A stretch of 64,000 nt of DNA from Paenibacillus xylanivorans (GTDB taxonomy: Bacteria > Bacillota > Bacilli > Paenibacillales > Paenibacillaceae): contig NZ_LITU01000053.1 in NCBI RefSeq assembly GCF_001280595.1, forward strand, positions 188,374 through 252,373. Reading direction: 5' to 3'. Under the pieces are notes generated by a model, which saw only the letters and a program-made list of their open reading frames with translations, was not told the origin of the DNA and did no database searches. Positions 31,544 through 39,506 of this stretch are shown here, piece after piece (positions within the stretch are counted from its first letter, which is position 1; every line of letters starts with the position of its first letter). The position numbers and the translations under genes were made by a program.

Positions 31544-31780
31544 TTTGTATCAGGTGGAGGAGCGGGAGAGTACGTTGTTACCGTTGAAAGTGATGTTGAG
31601 ATTCGCAATCTGTTTGATTCTGGCCATAATGAAGAAGATTTCGCAGAACTTACGCTGGGTGGTCAGGCCTGCGAATATCCAATGACCTATCTGGTGAATC
31701 TGGAGATGGTGAAGATGGCGATAATAGAGATATTCTTTGATGCTGCCGAACAATTAGACTGGGAAATTATAGTGAAATAG
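31544..31780 (+). pseudogene. Imm1-family immunity protein fragment, in frame behind the GNAT stop
   Basis: Directly after the TGA of the acetyltransferase the same frame stays open for 78 codons. It reads FVSGGGAGEYVVTVESDVEI, then FAELTLGGQACEYPMTYLVN, then LEMVKMAIIEIFFDAAEQLDWEI. The GGG..GEY..., GGQ...YP and final F-x(n)-W pattern is that of the Imm1 immunity family, but the N-terminal third is missing and no ATG, GTG or TTG is available before the core. It is best read as a remnant joined to the GNAT gene by a deletion. Read-through of the single TGA would give a GNAT-Imm1 fusion; that is possible but unsupported. Confidence 0.55.
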
Positions 31781-31840
31781 ATACCTGGATTAGAATGAAT
31801 AATATAACTTAGGAAAGATACATGATGGGGGCAAACGCAG

Positions 31841-32701
31841 ATGAGCACTACGAATCGAAGGATTGTTTTTATAGATATTGATGGCACACTGGTAGATGAT
31901 GACGGCAACATTCCAGTGTCTGCACAACAGGCGTGCAAAAAGGCACGTGAAAATGGACATCTGCTCTATTTATGTACAGGACGATCGAAGGCGGAAATCT
32001 ATGATTCCATCTGGGATGTAGGATTTGACGGTCTGATTGGTGCCGGTGGCGGCTATGTGGAGTTCGGCAAGGATGTGCTATATCACAAAAGGGTAACGGC
32101 TGAAGATGTACGGCATATGGTCGATTTCTTCAATGAACACCAGATCGATTTCTATTTGGAATCCAATTCGGCCTTATACGCCAGCACCAATCTTCAACCG
32201 CATTTGGAACGTCGCATCTATGGTGATGTGGAGAATGATGCCAGTGCCAGAGCGAAAAAAGAACAAAAGCCACATCCGTTTATTGCCGGTTTGACGTATG
32301 GCGAAGCCGATTTATATAAGGATGACGTAAACAAGGTTTGTTTTCTGGAAAGCTCTACGATTCCGTTCGATCGAATCAAGCAGGAATTTGAGGGCAAATT
32401 CGAAGTCATTCAGTGCACAGTGCCCATCTTCGGTGAAGGCAGTGGTGAGCTGATGATCCCGGGCATTCATAAAGCCATCGCTATTGCGGATTTGTTGGAG
32501 CATCTGGGTATGTCCCGTAAAGATACACTCGCCATCGGGGATGGCATGAATGATGCTGAGATGCTGGAGTTTTGCAACGTAGGGATTGCGATGGGAAATG
32601 CCAAGCCAGGTCTCAAAGCCATTGCAGATGATATAACCGGAACAATTGAAGAGGACGGGCTATACCACAGTTTTGTGAAGTATGGATTGATTGAGTCCTA
32701 A
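31841..32701 (+). CDS. Cof-type HAD-IIB family phosphatase
   Basis: A 286-residue cytosolic HAD hydrolase with a C2 cap. Motif I is IVFIDIDGTLVDDDG (nucleophile Asp in DIDGT). Motif II is LYLCTGRSKAEI, and motif IV is DTLAIGDGMNDAEMLEFCNVGIAMGNA, all standard for Cof/YidA-like sugar- or FMN-phosphatases. The substrate cannot be told from sequence. It is followed after 33 bp by a small unknown gene, perhaps co-transcribed. Confidence 0.9.
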   Translation: MSTTNRRIVFIDIDGTLVDDDGNIPVSAQQACKKARENGHLLYLCTGRSKAEIYDSIWDVGFDGLIGAGGGYVEFGKDVLYHKRVTAEDVRHMVDFFNEHQIDFYLESNSALYASTNLQPHLERRIYGDVENDASARAKKEQKPHPFIAGLTYGEADLYKDDVNKVCFLESSTIPFDRIKQEFEGKFEVIQCTVPIFGEGSGELMIPGIHKAIAIADLLEHLGMSRKDTLAIGDGMNDAEMLEFCNVGIAMGNAKPGLKAIADDITGTIEEDGLYHSFVKYGLIES

Positions 32702-32734
32702 TCAATCTCAAACGAGTGAAAGAGGTGAAAACAA

Positions 32735-32995
32735 ATGTCGGAAGGAATAAAAGTTGAGCTGGAAATAAGTGCATTCGGTCAGGAAACAGTTCCATCGTAC
32801 GACGATTCGTTTCGTAAACATGAGATCGCAAGAACTCGTATTTTACCTAGAGAAACAACATTGGCACAGCTTGAAGAAATGGTAAAGGAAATGATGGCAG
32901 AGATTAAAGTGGACTTCCAGCAACCGGAACAGTTATTAGCCAAAGTAACCCTGAGAGCCAAGGAAACAGATGGGGAATTAAAATATTTGGGTTAA
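32735..32995 (+). CDS. Conserved-looking small protein of unknown function
   Basis: An 86-residue soluble, acidic protein with a GAAAGAGGTG ribosome site in front of its ATG. It contains a charged helical stretch (TTLAQLEEMVKEMMAEIKVDF) between two strand-like parts. No family is recognised. Good start context and codon use make it a real gene. Confidence 0.65.
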   Translation: MSEGIKVELEISAFGQETVPSYDDSFRKHEIARTRILPRETTLAQLEEMVKEMMAEIKVDFQQPEQLLAKVTLRAKETDGELKYLG

Positions 32996-33014
32996 GGTGT
33001 CTGTTTACATAGTT

Positions 33015-33113
33015 TTAAACCTTGGACAAGACCCAGTAAATAAAACAACCAAATGTCCCAATGCAAAGTCCGGCAATGACTGTAAAAAGGATAACAAATT
33101 TTTTCCCGTTCAT
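33015..33113 (-). CDS. 32-residue single-pass membrane peptide
   Basis: This minus-strand ORF is short enough to be missed by gene finders. Its ATG (33113) follows a perfect GGAGGAG ribosome site at 7 bp. It encodes a basic start (MNGKK), then a hydrophobic segment of about 24 residues with two Cys and two Gly, and a Lys-Val end, i.e. one membrane helix. It lies alone between a plus-strand unknown gene and yjfB. Function unknown. The ribosome site, ideal spacing and clean membrane helix argue against chance. Confidence 0.6.
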   Translation of the reverse strand: MNGKKFVILFTVIAGLCIGTFGCFIYWVLSKV

Positions 33114-33213
33114 AAACAGTCTCCTCCAACAGTGTATTGTAACATACAAATATTTCATATTGTTTGTTTTTAGGTAGGAACATGGTTGAGCTTGAGAAGA
33201 TAAAGGAGTGAAT

Positions 33214-33241
33214 TACATAATTCCTCCCATCTTTCCGATAT
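33214..33241 (+). promoter_or_regulatory. Sigma-D-like (flagellar) promoter for yjfB
   Basis: TACA (33214-33217), 16 bp, then TCCGATAT (33234-33241). The sigma-D pattern is TAAA, about 15 bp, GCCGATAT, so the -10 matches 7 of 8. The gene behind it belongs to a putative motility family, which makes the match more credible. Confidence 0.5.
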
Positions 33242-33286
33242 AAAATAGGTATGTCTATTTACTAGTAAACGAGAGGAGTGCAGAAT

Positions 33287-33469
33287 ATGGATATTGCAGC
33301 ATTATCAATGGCCATGAGTCAAGTCTCAGTGGCGCAGTCGGCGAGTTTGCAAGTCCTGTCCATGTCGAAAGACATGGCAGAGCAGCAAGGTCAGCAATTG
33401 ACGGAGATGTTAAAATCGGTTCCTGCTCCGCATCCCAATTTGGGTGGAAGTCTGGATATTTCGGTCTAG
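33287..33469 (+). CDS. yjfB: YjfB-family putative motility protein
   Basis: A 60-residue protein matching the YjfB family: MDIAALSMAMSQVSVAQSAS, then VLSMSKDMAEQQGQQLTEML, with a short C-terminal tail. The family is annotated as putative motility protein; its biochemical role is unknown. The start at 33287 has GAGAGGAG ahead; the in-frame start three codons earlier lacks one. The sigma-D-like promoter upstream supports a link to flagellar gene expression. Confidence 0.85.
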   Translation: MDIAALSMAMSQVSVAQSASLQVLSMSKDMAEQQGQQLTEMLKSVPAPHPNLGGSLDISV

Positions 33470-33512
33470 ACGATATTCGAGTTTGCGTTCTCACGTTAAA
33501 TTTGCAGCAAGC

Positions 33513-33568
33513 AAAACCCAAACGGCTCCAATTCCAAAGAATTGAAGCCGTTTGGGTTTTTATTTTTT
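33513..33568. terminator. Terminator shared by yjfB and the minus-strand operon
   Basis: Arms aaacccaaacggct and agccgtttgggttt make a 14-bp stem. On the plus strand TTTTTATTTTTT follows; on the minus strand TTTT follows, so it may also end the operon that stops at 33601. Confidence 0.88.
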
Positions 33569-33600
33569 GATCGGATAAGTTCAATTCGTACAGATGATTC

Positions 33601-34341
33601 TTATAGATTTAATTGCGATAGACTTGGCAATCTGAACTCAAACGGCAGTGTATCCTTCAGAGTCCATAGCTCATCATAACTGGAGATCTGAAGATCGGCT
33701 TTGGACAAGTCCTGATTGCCTGATCCCGGATTGCGATATCCGATACAGTGCATGCCTGCACTTTTGGCAGCCTGGACACCATTGCGCGAGTCTTCGATCA
33801 CAAGACAATTCAATGGGGATACCCCTATCATTTCAGCTGTGGTCAGGAAAATATCCGGTGCTGGCTTTCCGTGAGCGACTTCTTCACCTGTCATTCGTAC
33901 CTCAAAGAATCGTCCCAGTCCGGTCTTGTCCATGATCAGATCGATTAGTGCGCGTGGAGAGGAAGAAGCAACGGCTATCGGAATGTGCTGCTCATGCAGC
34001 CAGCTTAACCAGCGTTCCACAGAAGGTATTGCCGTCAGGTTCGGATGGGAGAGCATCGTCTGCATCACATTATGCTGATGGTAGGCGAGAGCTTCTTCCA
34101 CTGTATTCGTCAATTGGTGCTTGTCCAACACTTGCCGCCACATCGATTCAAGCGTAACTCCAACGTAGGTGTGATGTTCTGCCTCCGTCATCATTGCGCC
34201 AAAATGGGCAAAGGAGTCGCGCTCAATCTCGAAATAAATCGGTTCGCTGTCAATCAGTACGCCATCCATGTCAAAAATGACCGCTTGAATGATGCCGTCA
34301 TCCGCCTCTCCCAATCCGCCAAACTCCTTATTTGCTACCAT
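33601..34341 (-). CDS. HAD-family phosphatase, beta-phosphoglucomutase/sugar-phosphatase type
   Basis: A 246-residue HAD hydrolase with a C1 cap. Motif I is VIFDMDGVLIDSEPIYFE (Asp nucleophile and Asp acid), motif II AVASSSPRALI, motif III HGKPAPDIFL, motif IV CLVIEDSRNGVQAAKSAGM. This subgroup includes 2-deoxyglucose-6-phosphatase and beta-phosphoglucomutase. Which activity is present cannot be settled by eye. It is the last gene of a four-gene minus-strand operon (MFS, aminotransferase, dehydrogenase, phosphatase), where a sugar-phosphate phosphatase role would fit. The GAGGAGG site lies at normal spacing to the ATG. Confidence 0.85.
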   Translation of the reverse strand: MVANKEFGGLGEADDGIIQAVIFDMDGVLIDSEPIYFEIERDSFAHFGAMMTEAEHHTYVGVTLESMWRQVLDKHQLTNTVEEALAYHQHNVMQTMLSHPNLTAIPSVERWLSWLHEQHIPIAVASSSPRALIDLIMDKTGLGRFFEVRMTGEEVAHGKPAPDIFLTTAEMIGVSPLNCLVIEDSRNGVQAAKSAGMHCIGYRNPGSGNQDLSKADLQISSYDELWTLKDTLPFEFRLPSLSQLNL

Positions 34342-34412
34342 GTTGTATTCCTCCTCCAGGATTCTGTAAGCAATTATCTCTAATTTATCTCAATCATGGC
34401 GAACATTCCACC

Positions 34413-35462
34413 TTAGAAACTGGAACCGCTGGATTGCAGCACCACTTTGATGGCATGGGAAGAGGCTTGAAGTGTGCGCCCCTGAATATCGCAGCCGAGC
34501 GTACGGAACGCCTCTTCGTAATCCTCCAACGGGAAGGAGTGGGTGATGATTTTTTTTGCTGGAATGATCTGCTGCTCAATCATGTAATGTGCTGTTGCAA
34601 ATGTTCCCAGGGAGTCGATGGAGCCGATAATTTTCAGACTGCGGTCCACGACTTCCTTGGGATTGAACGACGTGTTGCCATCTCTCAGACCAACGAGCAT
34701 GAGATAACCGCCGCTGGCGAGCTGTGAAAGCACTTGTGTGCCCACGACGCCAGTCGTATCCACAATCATATCGACTTGATTAGTTGTGGGTGCCAGTGAG
34801 TCTATCGCATTTTCGAAGGAGGAATGAACCTCCCAACGATCTGGTGCAATTGATCCGGCAATGGCTAACCGTTCTTCGGAAATGTCGACCAGACATCCGG
34901 TAACTCCTTTGGAAGCGAGTGCGTAGCTGTATAGAATACCAATCGGGCCCGCACCGAGGATAATTGTTCTAAAATTCGGCAGCAGATGGATCTGGTTAAT
35001 GCCTGTAAGCATGCAGCTAAGCGGTTCCGTCAAGGTCGCTTCCTCATAGCTCACATGATCCTTCAATTTATACAGAAAGCGATCCTCGGTCACATAATAA
35101 TCCGTAAATGTCCCGTCAGCACTCACACCCGTCTCCGTAACCGACTTATGCGTGCAGTGATTCTGTCTCCCTGTTCTGCACATGTCGCATTGCCCGCAAT
35201 AATAGGTGGGATCGATGACAACCCGATCGCCTGGTTGCAGTGTCGTTACAGCAGAGCCCACGGCAATGACTTCCCCGGCAGACTCATGACCAAGAATGAC
35301 GGAAGGAACCGCATGATATTTTCCGCTGACAATACCGAGGTCGGTACCACACACACCTGTTGCTCGGATTCGAACCAACACCTGATTGTCTCTTGTGATT
35401 TGCGGAACAGGCCGTTCCTCAAGTGCTACATCCCATGCTGATTTGTATACCAGTGCTAACAT
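34413..35462 (-). CDS. Zinc-dependent alcohol/polyol dehydrogenase (MDR family)
   Basis: A 349-residue medium-chain dehydrogenase. The catalytic zinc ligands are in GVCGTD and GHESAGEV. The structural zinc lobe has four Cys in CGQCDMCRTGRQNHC. The NAD(P)-binding Rossmann motif is ILGAGPIGILYSYALAS. This pattern covers sorbitol, threonine and related polyol dehydrogenases. Between a class III aminotransferase and a phosphatase it could oxidise a primary hydroxyl of an amino-polyol, as GutB1 does in 1-deoxynojirimycin synthesis; that is inference from gene order. GGAGG precedes the ATG and the gap to the aminotransferase is 34 bp. Confidence 0.88.
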   Translation of the reverse strand: MLALVYKSAWDVALEERPVPQITRDNQVLVRIRATGVCGTDLGIVSGKYHAVPSVILGHESAGEVIAVGSAVTTLQPGDRVVIDPTYYCGQCDMCRTGRQNHCTHKSVTETGVSADGTFTDYYVTEDRFLYKLKDHVSYEEATLTEPLSCMLTGINQIHLLPNFRTIILGAGPIGILYSYALASKGVTGCLVDISEERLAIAGSIAPDRWEVHSSFENAIDSLAPTTNQVDMIVDTTGVVGTQVLSQLASGGYLMLVGLRDGNTSFNPKEVVDRSLKIIGSIDSLGTFATAHYMIEQQIIPAKKIITHSFPLEDYEEAFRTLGCDIQGRTLQASSHAIKVVLQSSGSSF

Positions 35463-35496
35463 GTTAAAACCTCCTTATAATAATTTGAATTACGTA

Positions 35497-36735
35497 CTAA
35501 TGAACGCTGGCAAGCACCGAGTCCAGTCGCTCTACAATTTCAACCAACTCATCTTCTGTCGTGGTAAGCGATGGTCTGACCTTAACTACGTTTCCGAAGC
35601 CGTAACGGGATCCTCTTAAAATCAGATGCTCATCCGTGAAGGCACGGTCGATAATGGCATTTGTTTTATCCGTATCCGGTTCATTATTGTCACCTACCAT
35701 TTCTAATCCCCACATCAGCCCGACCCCGCGAGCTTCACCGATGCTTGGATATTTCATCGCCAAATCCTGCAGCAATCCGCCCAAAATTTCACCTTTGCGT
35801 TTCACGTCATCCAGGAATCCGGGTTCGGATACAACCTCCAGGGTAGATTTGGCAGCGGTTACGGAGATCAGATTGCTTCCTGAGGTGAAGGAATGTTCAT
35901 GCTTTTCCAGTACATTCAATCGGGACTGCATCAATACCGCAGCAACAGGTACGCCGATTCCACCGAGACCTTTGGCGAGGGTAATCATGTCAGGCTGGAT
36001 ATCGAACAGTTCACTGGCGAACATATATCCGGTACGTCCGATTCCGGTCTGCACTTCGTCGGCAATGAGAATAATATTGTACTCATCACACAGTTTGCGC
36101 AGGCGTTTAAAGTATCCCGCAGGAGGGATAATATTGCCGCCATTACCGAGAATCGGTTCAATAATCATGCAGGCAACCGAGCCGGAGCTTGCGTATTCTA
36201 TCGCATCAGAGATAGCTTCAACGCATTGATATTCGCAGTCTCCGCTTGAGGATTTGAACGGGCATCTATAGCAATACGGTGCAGGTACATGAACGGAGTT
36301 GGCAACAGCCGAATTTGGAAACCGTTTCCGCCGGAAGGCATTTCCCGAAATTCCGGTTGCAAATTGGGTCTGCCCATGATGGGACAGGTAGAGGCTGATA
36401 ATGTCAGTGGACTGCGTATATTTCTGTGCAATTTTGGTCGCGCATTCGTTTGCGGTTGAGCCTGTAATATCCCTCATCCATCCGGCGTTAATGTCGTTTG
36501 GAGCATACTCAATCAGATGATCGAGCACTTCATCCACATAAGGTTCTGTGAAAGAGGAAGACATATGCGTCAGATTGCCGACTTGTTCCTGAATTTTGCT
36601 CACGACATGCGGATGATTGTAGCCCAGTGACAGATTGAACGTACCGGACACGCCGTCCAGATATTCAACGCCTGAATCGTCAATCAACTTAATCCCTTTT
36701 CCGGTTCTGAAACGGTTTGTGGTTAAAGTTTGCAT
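35497..36735 (-). CDS. Class III PLP-dependent aminotransferase
   Basis: A 412-residue fold-type I aminotransferase. I start it at ATG 36735 with GGAGGG ahead. Signatures are GYNHPHVVSKI near the start, SGSNLIS, the cofactor-binding Asp in LIADEVQTGIGRTG, and the Schiff-base Lys in MITLAKGLGGIGVPVAAV. A Cys-containing loop (APYCYRCPF) is common to one subgroup. Substrates of class III enzymes range from omega-amino acids to keto-sugars. Together with its neighbours it resembles GabT1 of azasugar clusters, which aminates C2 of fructose 6-phosphate; the proposal needs testing. Confidence 0.9.
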   Translation of the reverse strand: MQTLTTNRFRTGKGIKLIDDSGVEYLDGVSGTFNLSLGYNHPHVVSKIQEQVGNLTHMSSSFTEPYVDEVLDHLIEYAPNDINAGWMRDITGSTANECATKIAQKYTQSTDIISLYLSHHGQTQFATGISGNAFRRKRFPNSAVANSVHVPAPYCYRCPFKSSSGDCEYQCVEAISDAIEYASSGSVACMIIEPILGNGGNIIPPAGYFKRLRKLCDEYNIILIADEVQTGIGRTGYMFASELFDIQPDMITLAKGLGGIGVPVAAVLMQSRLNVLEKHEHSFTSGSNLISVTAAKSTLEVVSEPGFLDDVKRKGEILGGLLQDLAMKYPSIGEARGVGLMWGLEMVGDNNEPDTDKTNAIIDRAFTDEHLILRGSRYGFGNVVKVRPSLTTTEDELVEIVERLDSVLASVH

Positions 36736-36824
36736 ACGATTCCCTCCATAGTGTGATGTACTAGCCTCAATAAAGTTCAACAATTCCGGATTACGCAGGC
36801 ATCACCCCTCTCAATAAGCAGCGT

Positions 36825-38033
36825 TTAGATCTCTTTACTTGGATGTGCGAGGGTCCCACTTAAGGTGCTATTCCTTACGTTCCAGAGCTGAGAGAGAAAG
36901 AGGGTGAAGAGCAGTATCAGACAAAATCCGGCTAAAATCCAGATCGTATTCACTACAGGCCATGCACTCATGCTCCATCCCGTTACATATTGCAAGATGG
37001 CACCACCAATACCGCCTGATGCAATCAGGATGCTGGTTGTTCTCTCGGTCATGCCGGGAATTAAAATGTTGGCATAGACCAATGCGATACAGAAAAGCCC
37101 TGACATGAATAATCCGGTTCCGAAGATCAGTACGTACGTTGCCCATTGGCCTGTCACGAACACCATGGCGACCGTGAACAGAAGTGTGCCCACCGTACTC
37201 CAGATCAGGAAAGACATATAGTTAACGGCTTCTGCAATTTTTCCGGAGAAAAGACGGCCGATAATCATCGCGATCCATAGAATGGACACACTCAGTGAAG
37301 CGACAGACTCCTGCAACTGCAATCGTTCTACGAGGATGGAAGGCAGGAAGTTCATCAGCCCCAGCTCCAGCCCCATATAGATGAAGAAAAAGATGACGAA
37401 AATCGTTAGCAACCCCAGATGTTTTCTGGCATACCGTGCTCTGCCTGCTGCATGTGAAGCTGTATTTTCACCGGCTTGTTTCAGATAAGAAGCGGCGGAG
37501 GTGGGCATGGTCACCCATACTAGCATCAGAATAAGTGATAACGCGGAAACGGTATAAAACGTGAGATGCCACAGGTCCAACCAAATGTATAAGGCGGCAA
37601 CTGCCGGAATGAGGAGTGCGCCCAGAGCGAAAAACACATCTAGCTTGGACATCGCGACCGCTTTTTGATTTTCAGTAAATTCTATCGTGAATGCACCAAC
37701 GGAGGGCTCAATGATACCTGAGCCAAAACCAACGAGAATTGTCAGAAGAAGAACCACACTCCAGGATGGTAAAAATCCGAGAACGGCATAAGCGGCCACA
37801 ATACAGATCAGTGCAATGGTCAACATGGATTTTCGACCGATGCGGGTAGTCATGGAAGGAGCGACGAGCACCCCGACAAGAAAACCGATGAACTGCAAAA
37901 ATAACAAAAATCCGCCATCACTGTAACCACGCTCATAATGTGTCAATAAAACAGGTAGAAGTGCACCGAGTACAACGCTGGTTATGCCGATTAACAGATA
38001 GAAACCGCAGCTTAAAGCGAAAATTCTTCTCAT
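36825..38033 (-). CDS. Major facilitator superfamily transporter
   Basis: A 402-residue membrane protein with about 12 hydrophobic segments, beginning FALSCGFYLLIGITSVVLGALLP. The TTRIGRKSML loop between helices 2 and 3 is the MFS motif A region. The start is the ATG 38033 behind CTTAGGAGGG; an upstream ATG at 38117 is in frame without a site. It is the first gene of the four-gene operon and could export its product or import its precursor. The subfamily resembles FucP/YfkF-type sugar or drug carriers, but I cannot be more specific. Confidence 0.85.
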   Translation of the reverse strand: MRRIFALSCGFYLLIGITSVVLGALLPVLLTHYERGYSDGGFLLFLQFIGFLVGVLVAPSMTTRIGRKSMLTIALICIVAAYAVLGFLPSWSVVLLLTILVGFGSGIIEPSVGAFTIEFTENQKAVAMSKLDVFFALGALLIPAVAALYIWLDLWHLTFYTVSALSLILMLVWVTMPTSAASYLKQAGENTASHAAGRARYARKHLGLLTIFVIFFFIYMGLELGLMNFLPSILVERLQLQESVASLSVSILWIAMIIGRLFSGKIAEAVNYMSFLIWSTVGTLLFTVAMVFVTGQWATYVLIFGTGLFMSGLFCIALVYANILIPGMTERTTSILIASGGIGGAILQYVTGWSMSAWPVVNTIWILAGFCLILLFTLFLSQLWNVRNSTLSGTLAHPSKEI

Positions 38034-38380
38034 GAGTTGCCCTCCTAAGATGGATATAAATTTTATATTTTCTAAAAAATGTTTCTTTGTTATATAACTT
38101 ATACCATAATTATGCAATTGTACATGCTTTTTATTGTAAAATAATGTTAAAATTTGACGAATGGTTGATCTTCCTCACACAATGTTCATCCTAAAACGAT
38201 TTCGTGTCGAATTTGGTGTAGGAGAACAAAAATGATGTATTACAGGATATTTGCATTGTAGTAAGGCATTTTTTAACATATAAATATAATTGATCATGAT
38301 AATCATAATCATTAAAACTAGAAGAATGGATATATTAGTATATTTACGTTCATTCAACAAGATGAAGGAGCTGCCAAATT
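38034..38380. other. Divergent intergenic region, AT-rich
   Basis: This 347-bp stretch separates the minus-strand MFS operon from the plus-strand nitroreductase gene. It is very AT-rich. Apart from the Fur box (listed separately) I see no gene and no clear hairpin, and several possible TATAAT-like -10 boxes cannot be ranked by eye. Confidence 0.6.
38291..38316. promoter_or_regulatory. Fur box (near-consensus, overlapping repeats)
   Basis: GATAATCATAATCATTAAA (38298-38316) matches the 19-bp Fur consensus GATAATGATAATCATTATC at 16 positions. In 7-1-7 form, TGATAATCATAATCA (38297-38311) matches 14 of 15 and the register starting 38291 matches 13 of 15, so two Fur dimers could bind. It lies 65-90 bp before the nitroreductase ATG and about 260 bp before the MFS gene, so the former is the likelier target. 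Confidence 0.65.
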
Positions 38381-39409
38381 ATGAGTATTGCTGGAATTGT
38401 TCAGGAGAGCTGGTCTCGCCCTGTATATAATGGAACAGCTGTTACAAGAGAAACGTTGTTAACACTGTTGAATATTGCAATTTGGGCGCCAAATCATCAT
38501 CTGCGAGAACCGTGGGTGTTTACCTGGATGGAGGGACTGGAGACAGGAACTGAAAAGCAAAAGGAGCATCCAGCGGAATCTCCTATCCTAGCTCCTGGTT
38601 ATTTGGCAGTTAGTATGAAGATCAGAACAAAACCAAAGGAATTGGCAGAAGACGAAGCAGCCGTATGGTGTCTCATTCAAAACTTGAGGATTCTGGCGAA
38701 GGAACAAGGCATTGGTATCCATATACAGCAGCCGGAAACAGCCTTTGAGGCAGGTTGTGAGGAATTGTGGCGAGCTAATTCAGGTGAACAGATTGTCGCA
38801 ATCCTGGGCATCGGTTATACAGATACTCGCTTGCAACCCAATGAAAATGCTGCAAAAATTATTCGGGAACGACGAACGGTACGCCAATTCACATCTGCGA
38901 CATTGGATGATGAGACGGTGCGTGGGTTACTGGAGGAAAGTCTTCCTGAGCTTGGACTCCAACCGAAAAGCTGGAGAGTGATAGAAGCGGGAAGTGAAGA
39001 AGAACGTAGTCGCTGGGCTGATTTGATGATGGGATTTGCCAAGGATATGTTGACCTACAAGCTTATGCCCGGCAAGGTCAAAAATATATTCTGGAAACGT
39101 ACATATGATATCCCGTTCAATCTTGTCTTTGTTCTTAAACACCAACCGGAGCAACCGGGTGAGCCGAAGGGCTCAGCACATTTTGGAGAGGTATGCAGTG
39201 TAATGCATATTATTCAATTGCTAGCCTGGGAAAAAGGCATCGGGATGACCTGGTCATCCAGTGATGTCATAGAGGATATGGCTTTTCGTAAAGGACTAGA
39301 CATTAAACCGGATGAGCGAATTATCGGTATTTTGCATATGGGGTATACGGCGAAAATACCAAAAGGTAAGGAGAGAACACCGGCAGAAAACAAAATCAGA
39401 TGGGTATAA
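38381..39409 (+). CDS. Fused double-domain nitroreductase
   Basis: A 342-residue protein made of two nitroreductase-like halves. The second half (about 155-342) is a recognisable FMN nitroreductase: IIRERRTVRQFTSATLDDETV with the phosphate-binding Arg/Arg-x-Arg, then GSAHFGEVCSVMHIIQLLAWEKGIGMTW and IIGILHMGYT. The first half repeats the plan in weaker form: ESWSRPVYNGTAVTRETLLTLLNIAIWAPNHH, and WCLIQNLRILAKEQGIGIHI with IVAILGIGYTD. Nitroreductases are normally homodimers of about 200 residues, so this is a covalent pseudo-dimer. Its substrate is unknown; the Fur box suggests a role when iron is scarce. Confidence 0.75.
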   Translation: MSIAGIVQESWSRPVYNGTAVTRETLLTLLNIAIWAPNHHLREPWVFTWMEGLETGTEKQKEHPAESPILAPGYLAVSMKIRTKPKELAEDEAAVWCLIQNLRILAKEQGIGIHIQQPETAFEAGCEELWRANSGEQIVAILGIGYTDTRLQPNENAAKIIRERRTVRQFTSATLDDETVRGLLEESLPELGLQPKSWRVIEAGSEEERSRWADLMMGFAKDMLTYKLMPGKVKNIFWKRTYDIPFNLVFVLKHQPEQPGEPKGSAHFGEVCSVMHIIQLLAWEKGIGMTWSSSDVIEDMAFRKGLDIKPDERIIGILHMGYTAKIPKGKERTPAENKIRWV

Positions 39410-39460
39410 GCAATTTGCTTGAATGATTCGGGATGGAGAAGGAAATGTGTGTATCACTTC

Positions 39461-39502
39461 AAAAAAATGTTTCCTGTCTGTAGAGACGGGAAACATTTTT
39501 TA
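39461..39502. terminator. Two-way terminator between convergent genes
   Basis: Arms aaaaaatgtttcc and ggaaacatttttt with an inner GTCT/AGAC make a long stem; T or A tracts lie on both sides, so it can end the nitroreductase transcript and the minus-strand hypothetical gene. Confidence 0.9.
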
Positions 39503-39506
39503 ATTG

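Noticed and set aside
34986..35441. 151-residue plus-strand open frame opposite the dehydrogenase
   Set aside because: Antisense shadow; no start context.
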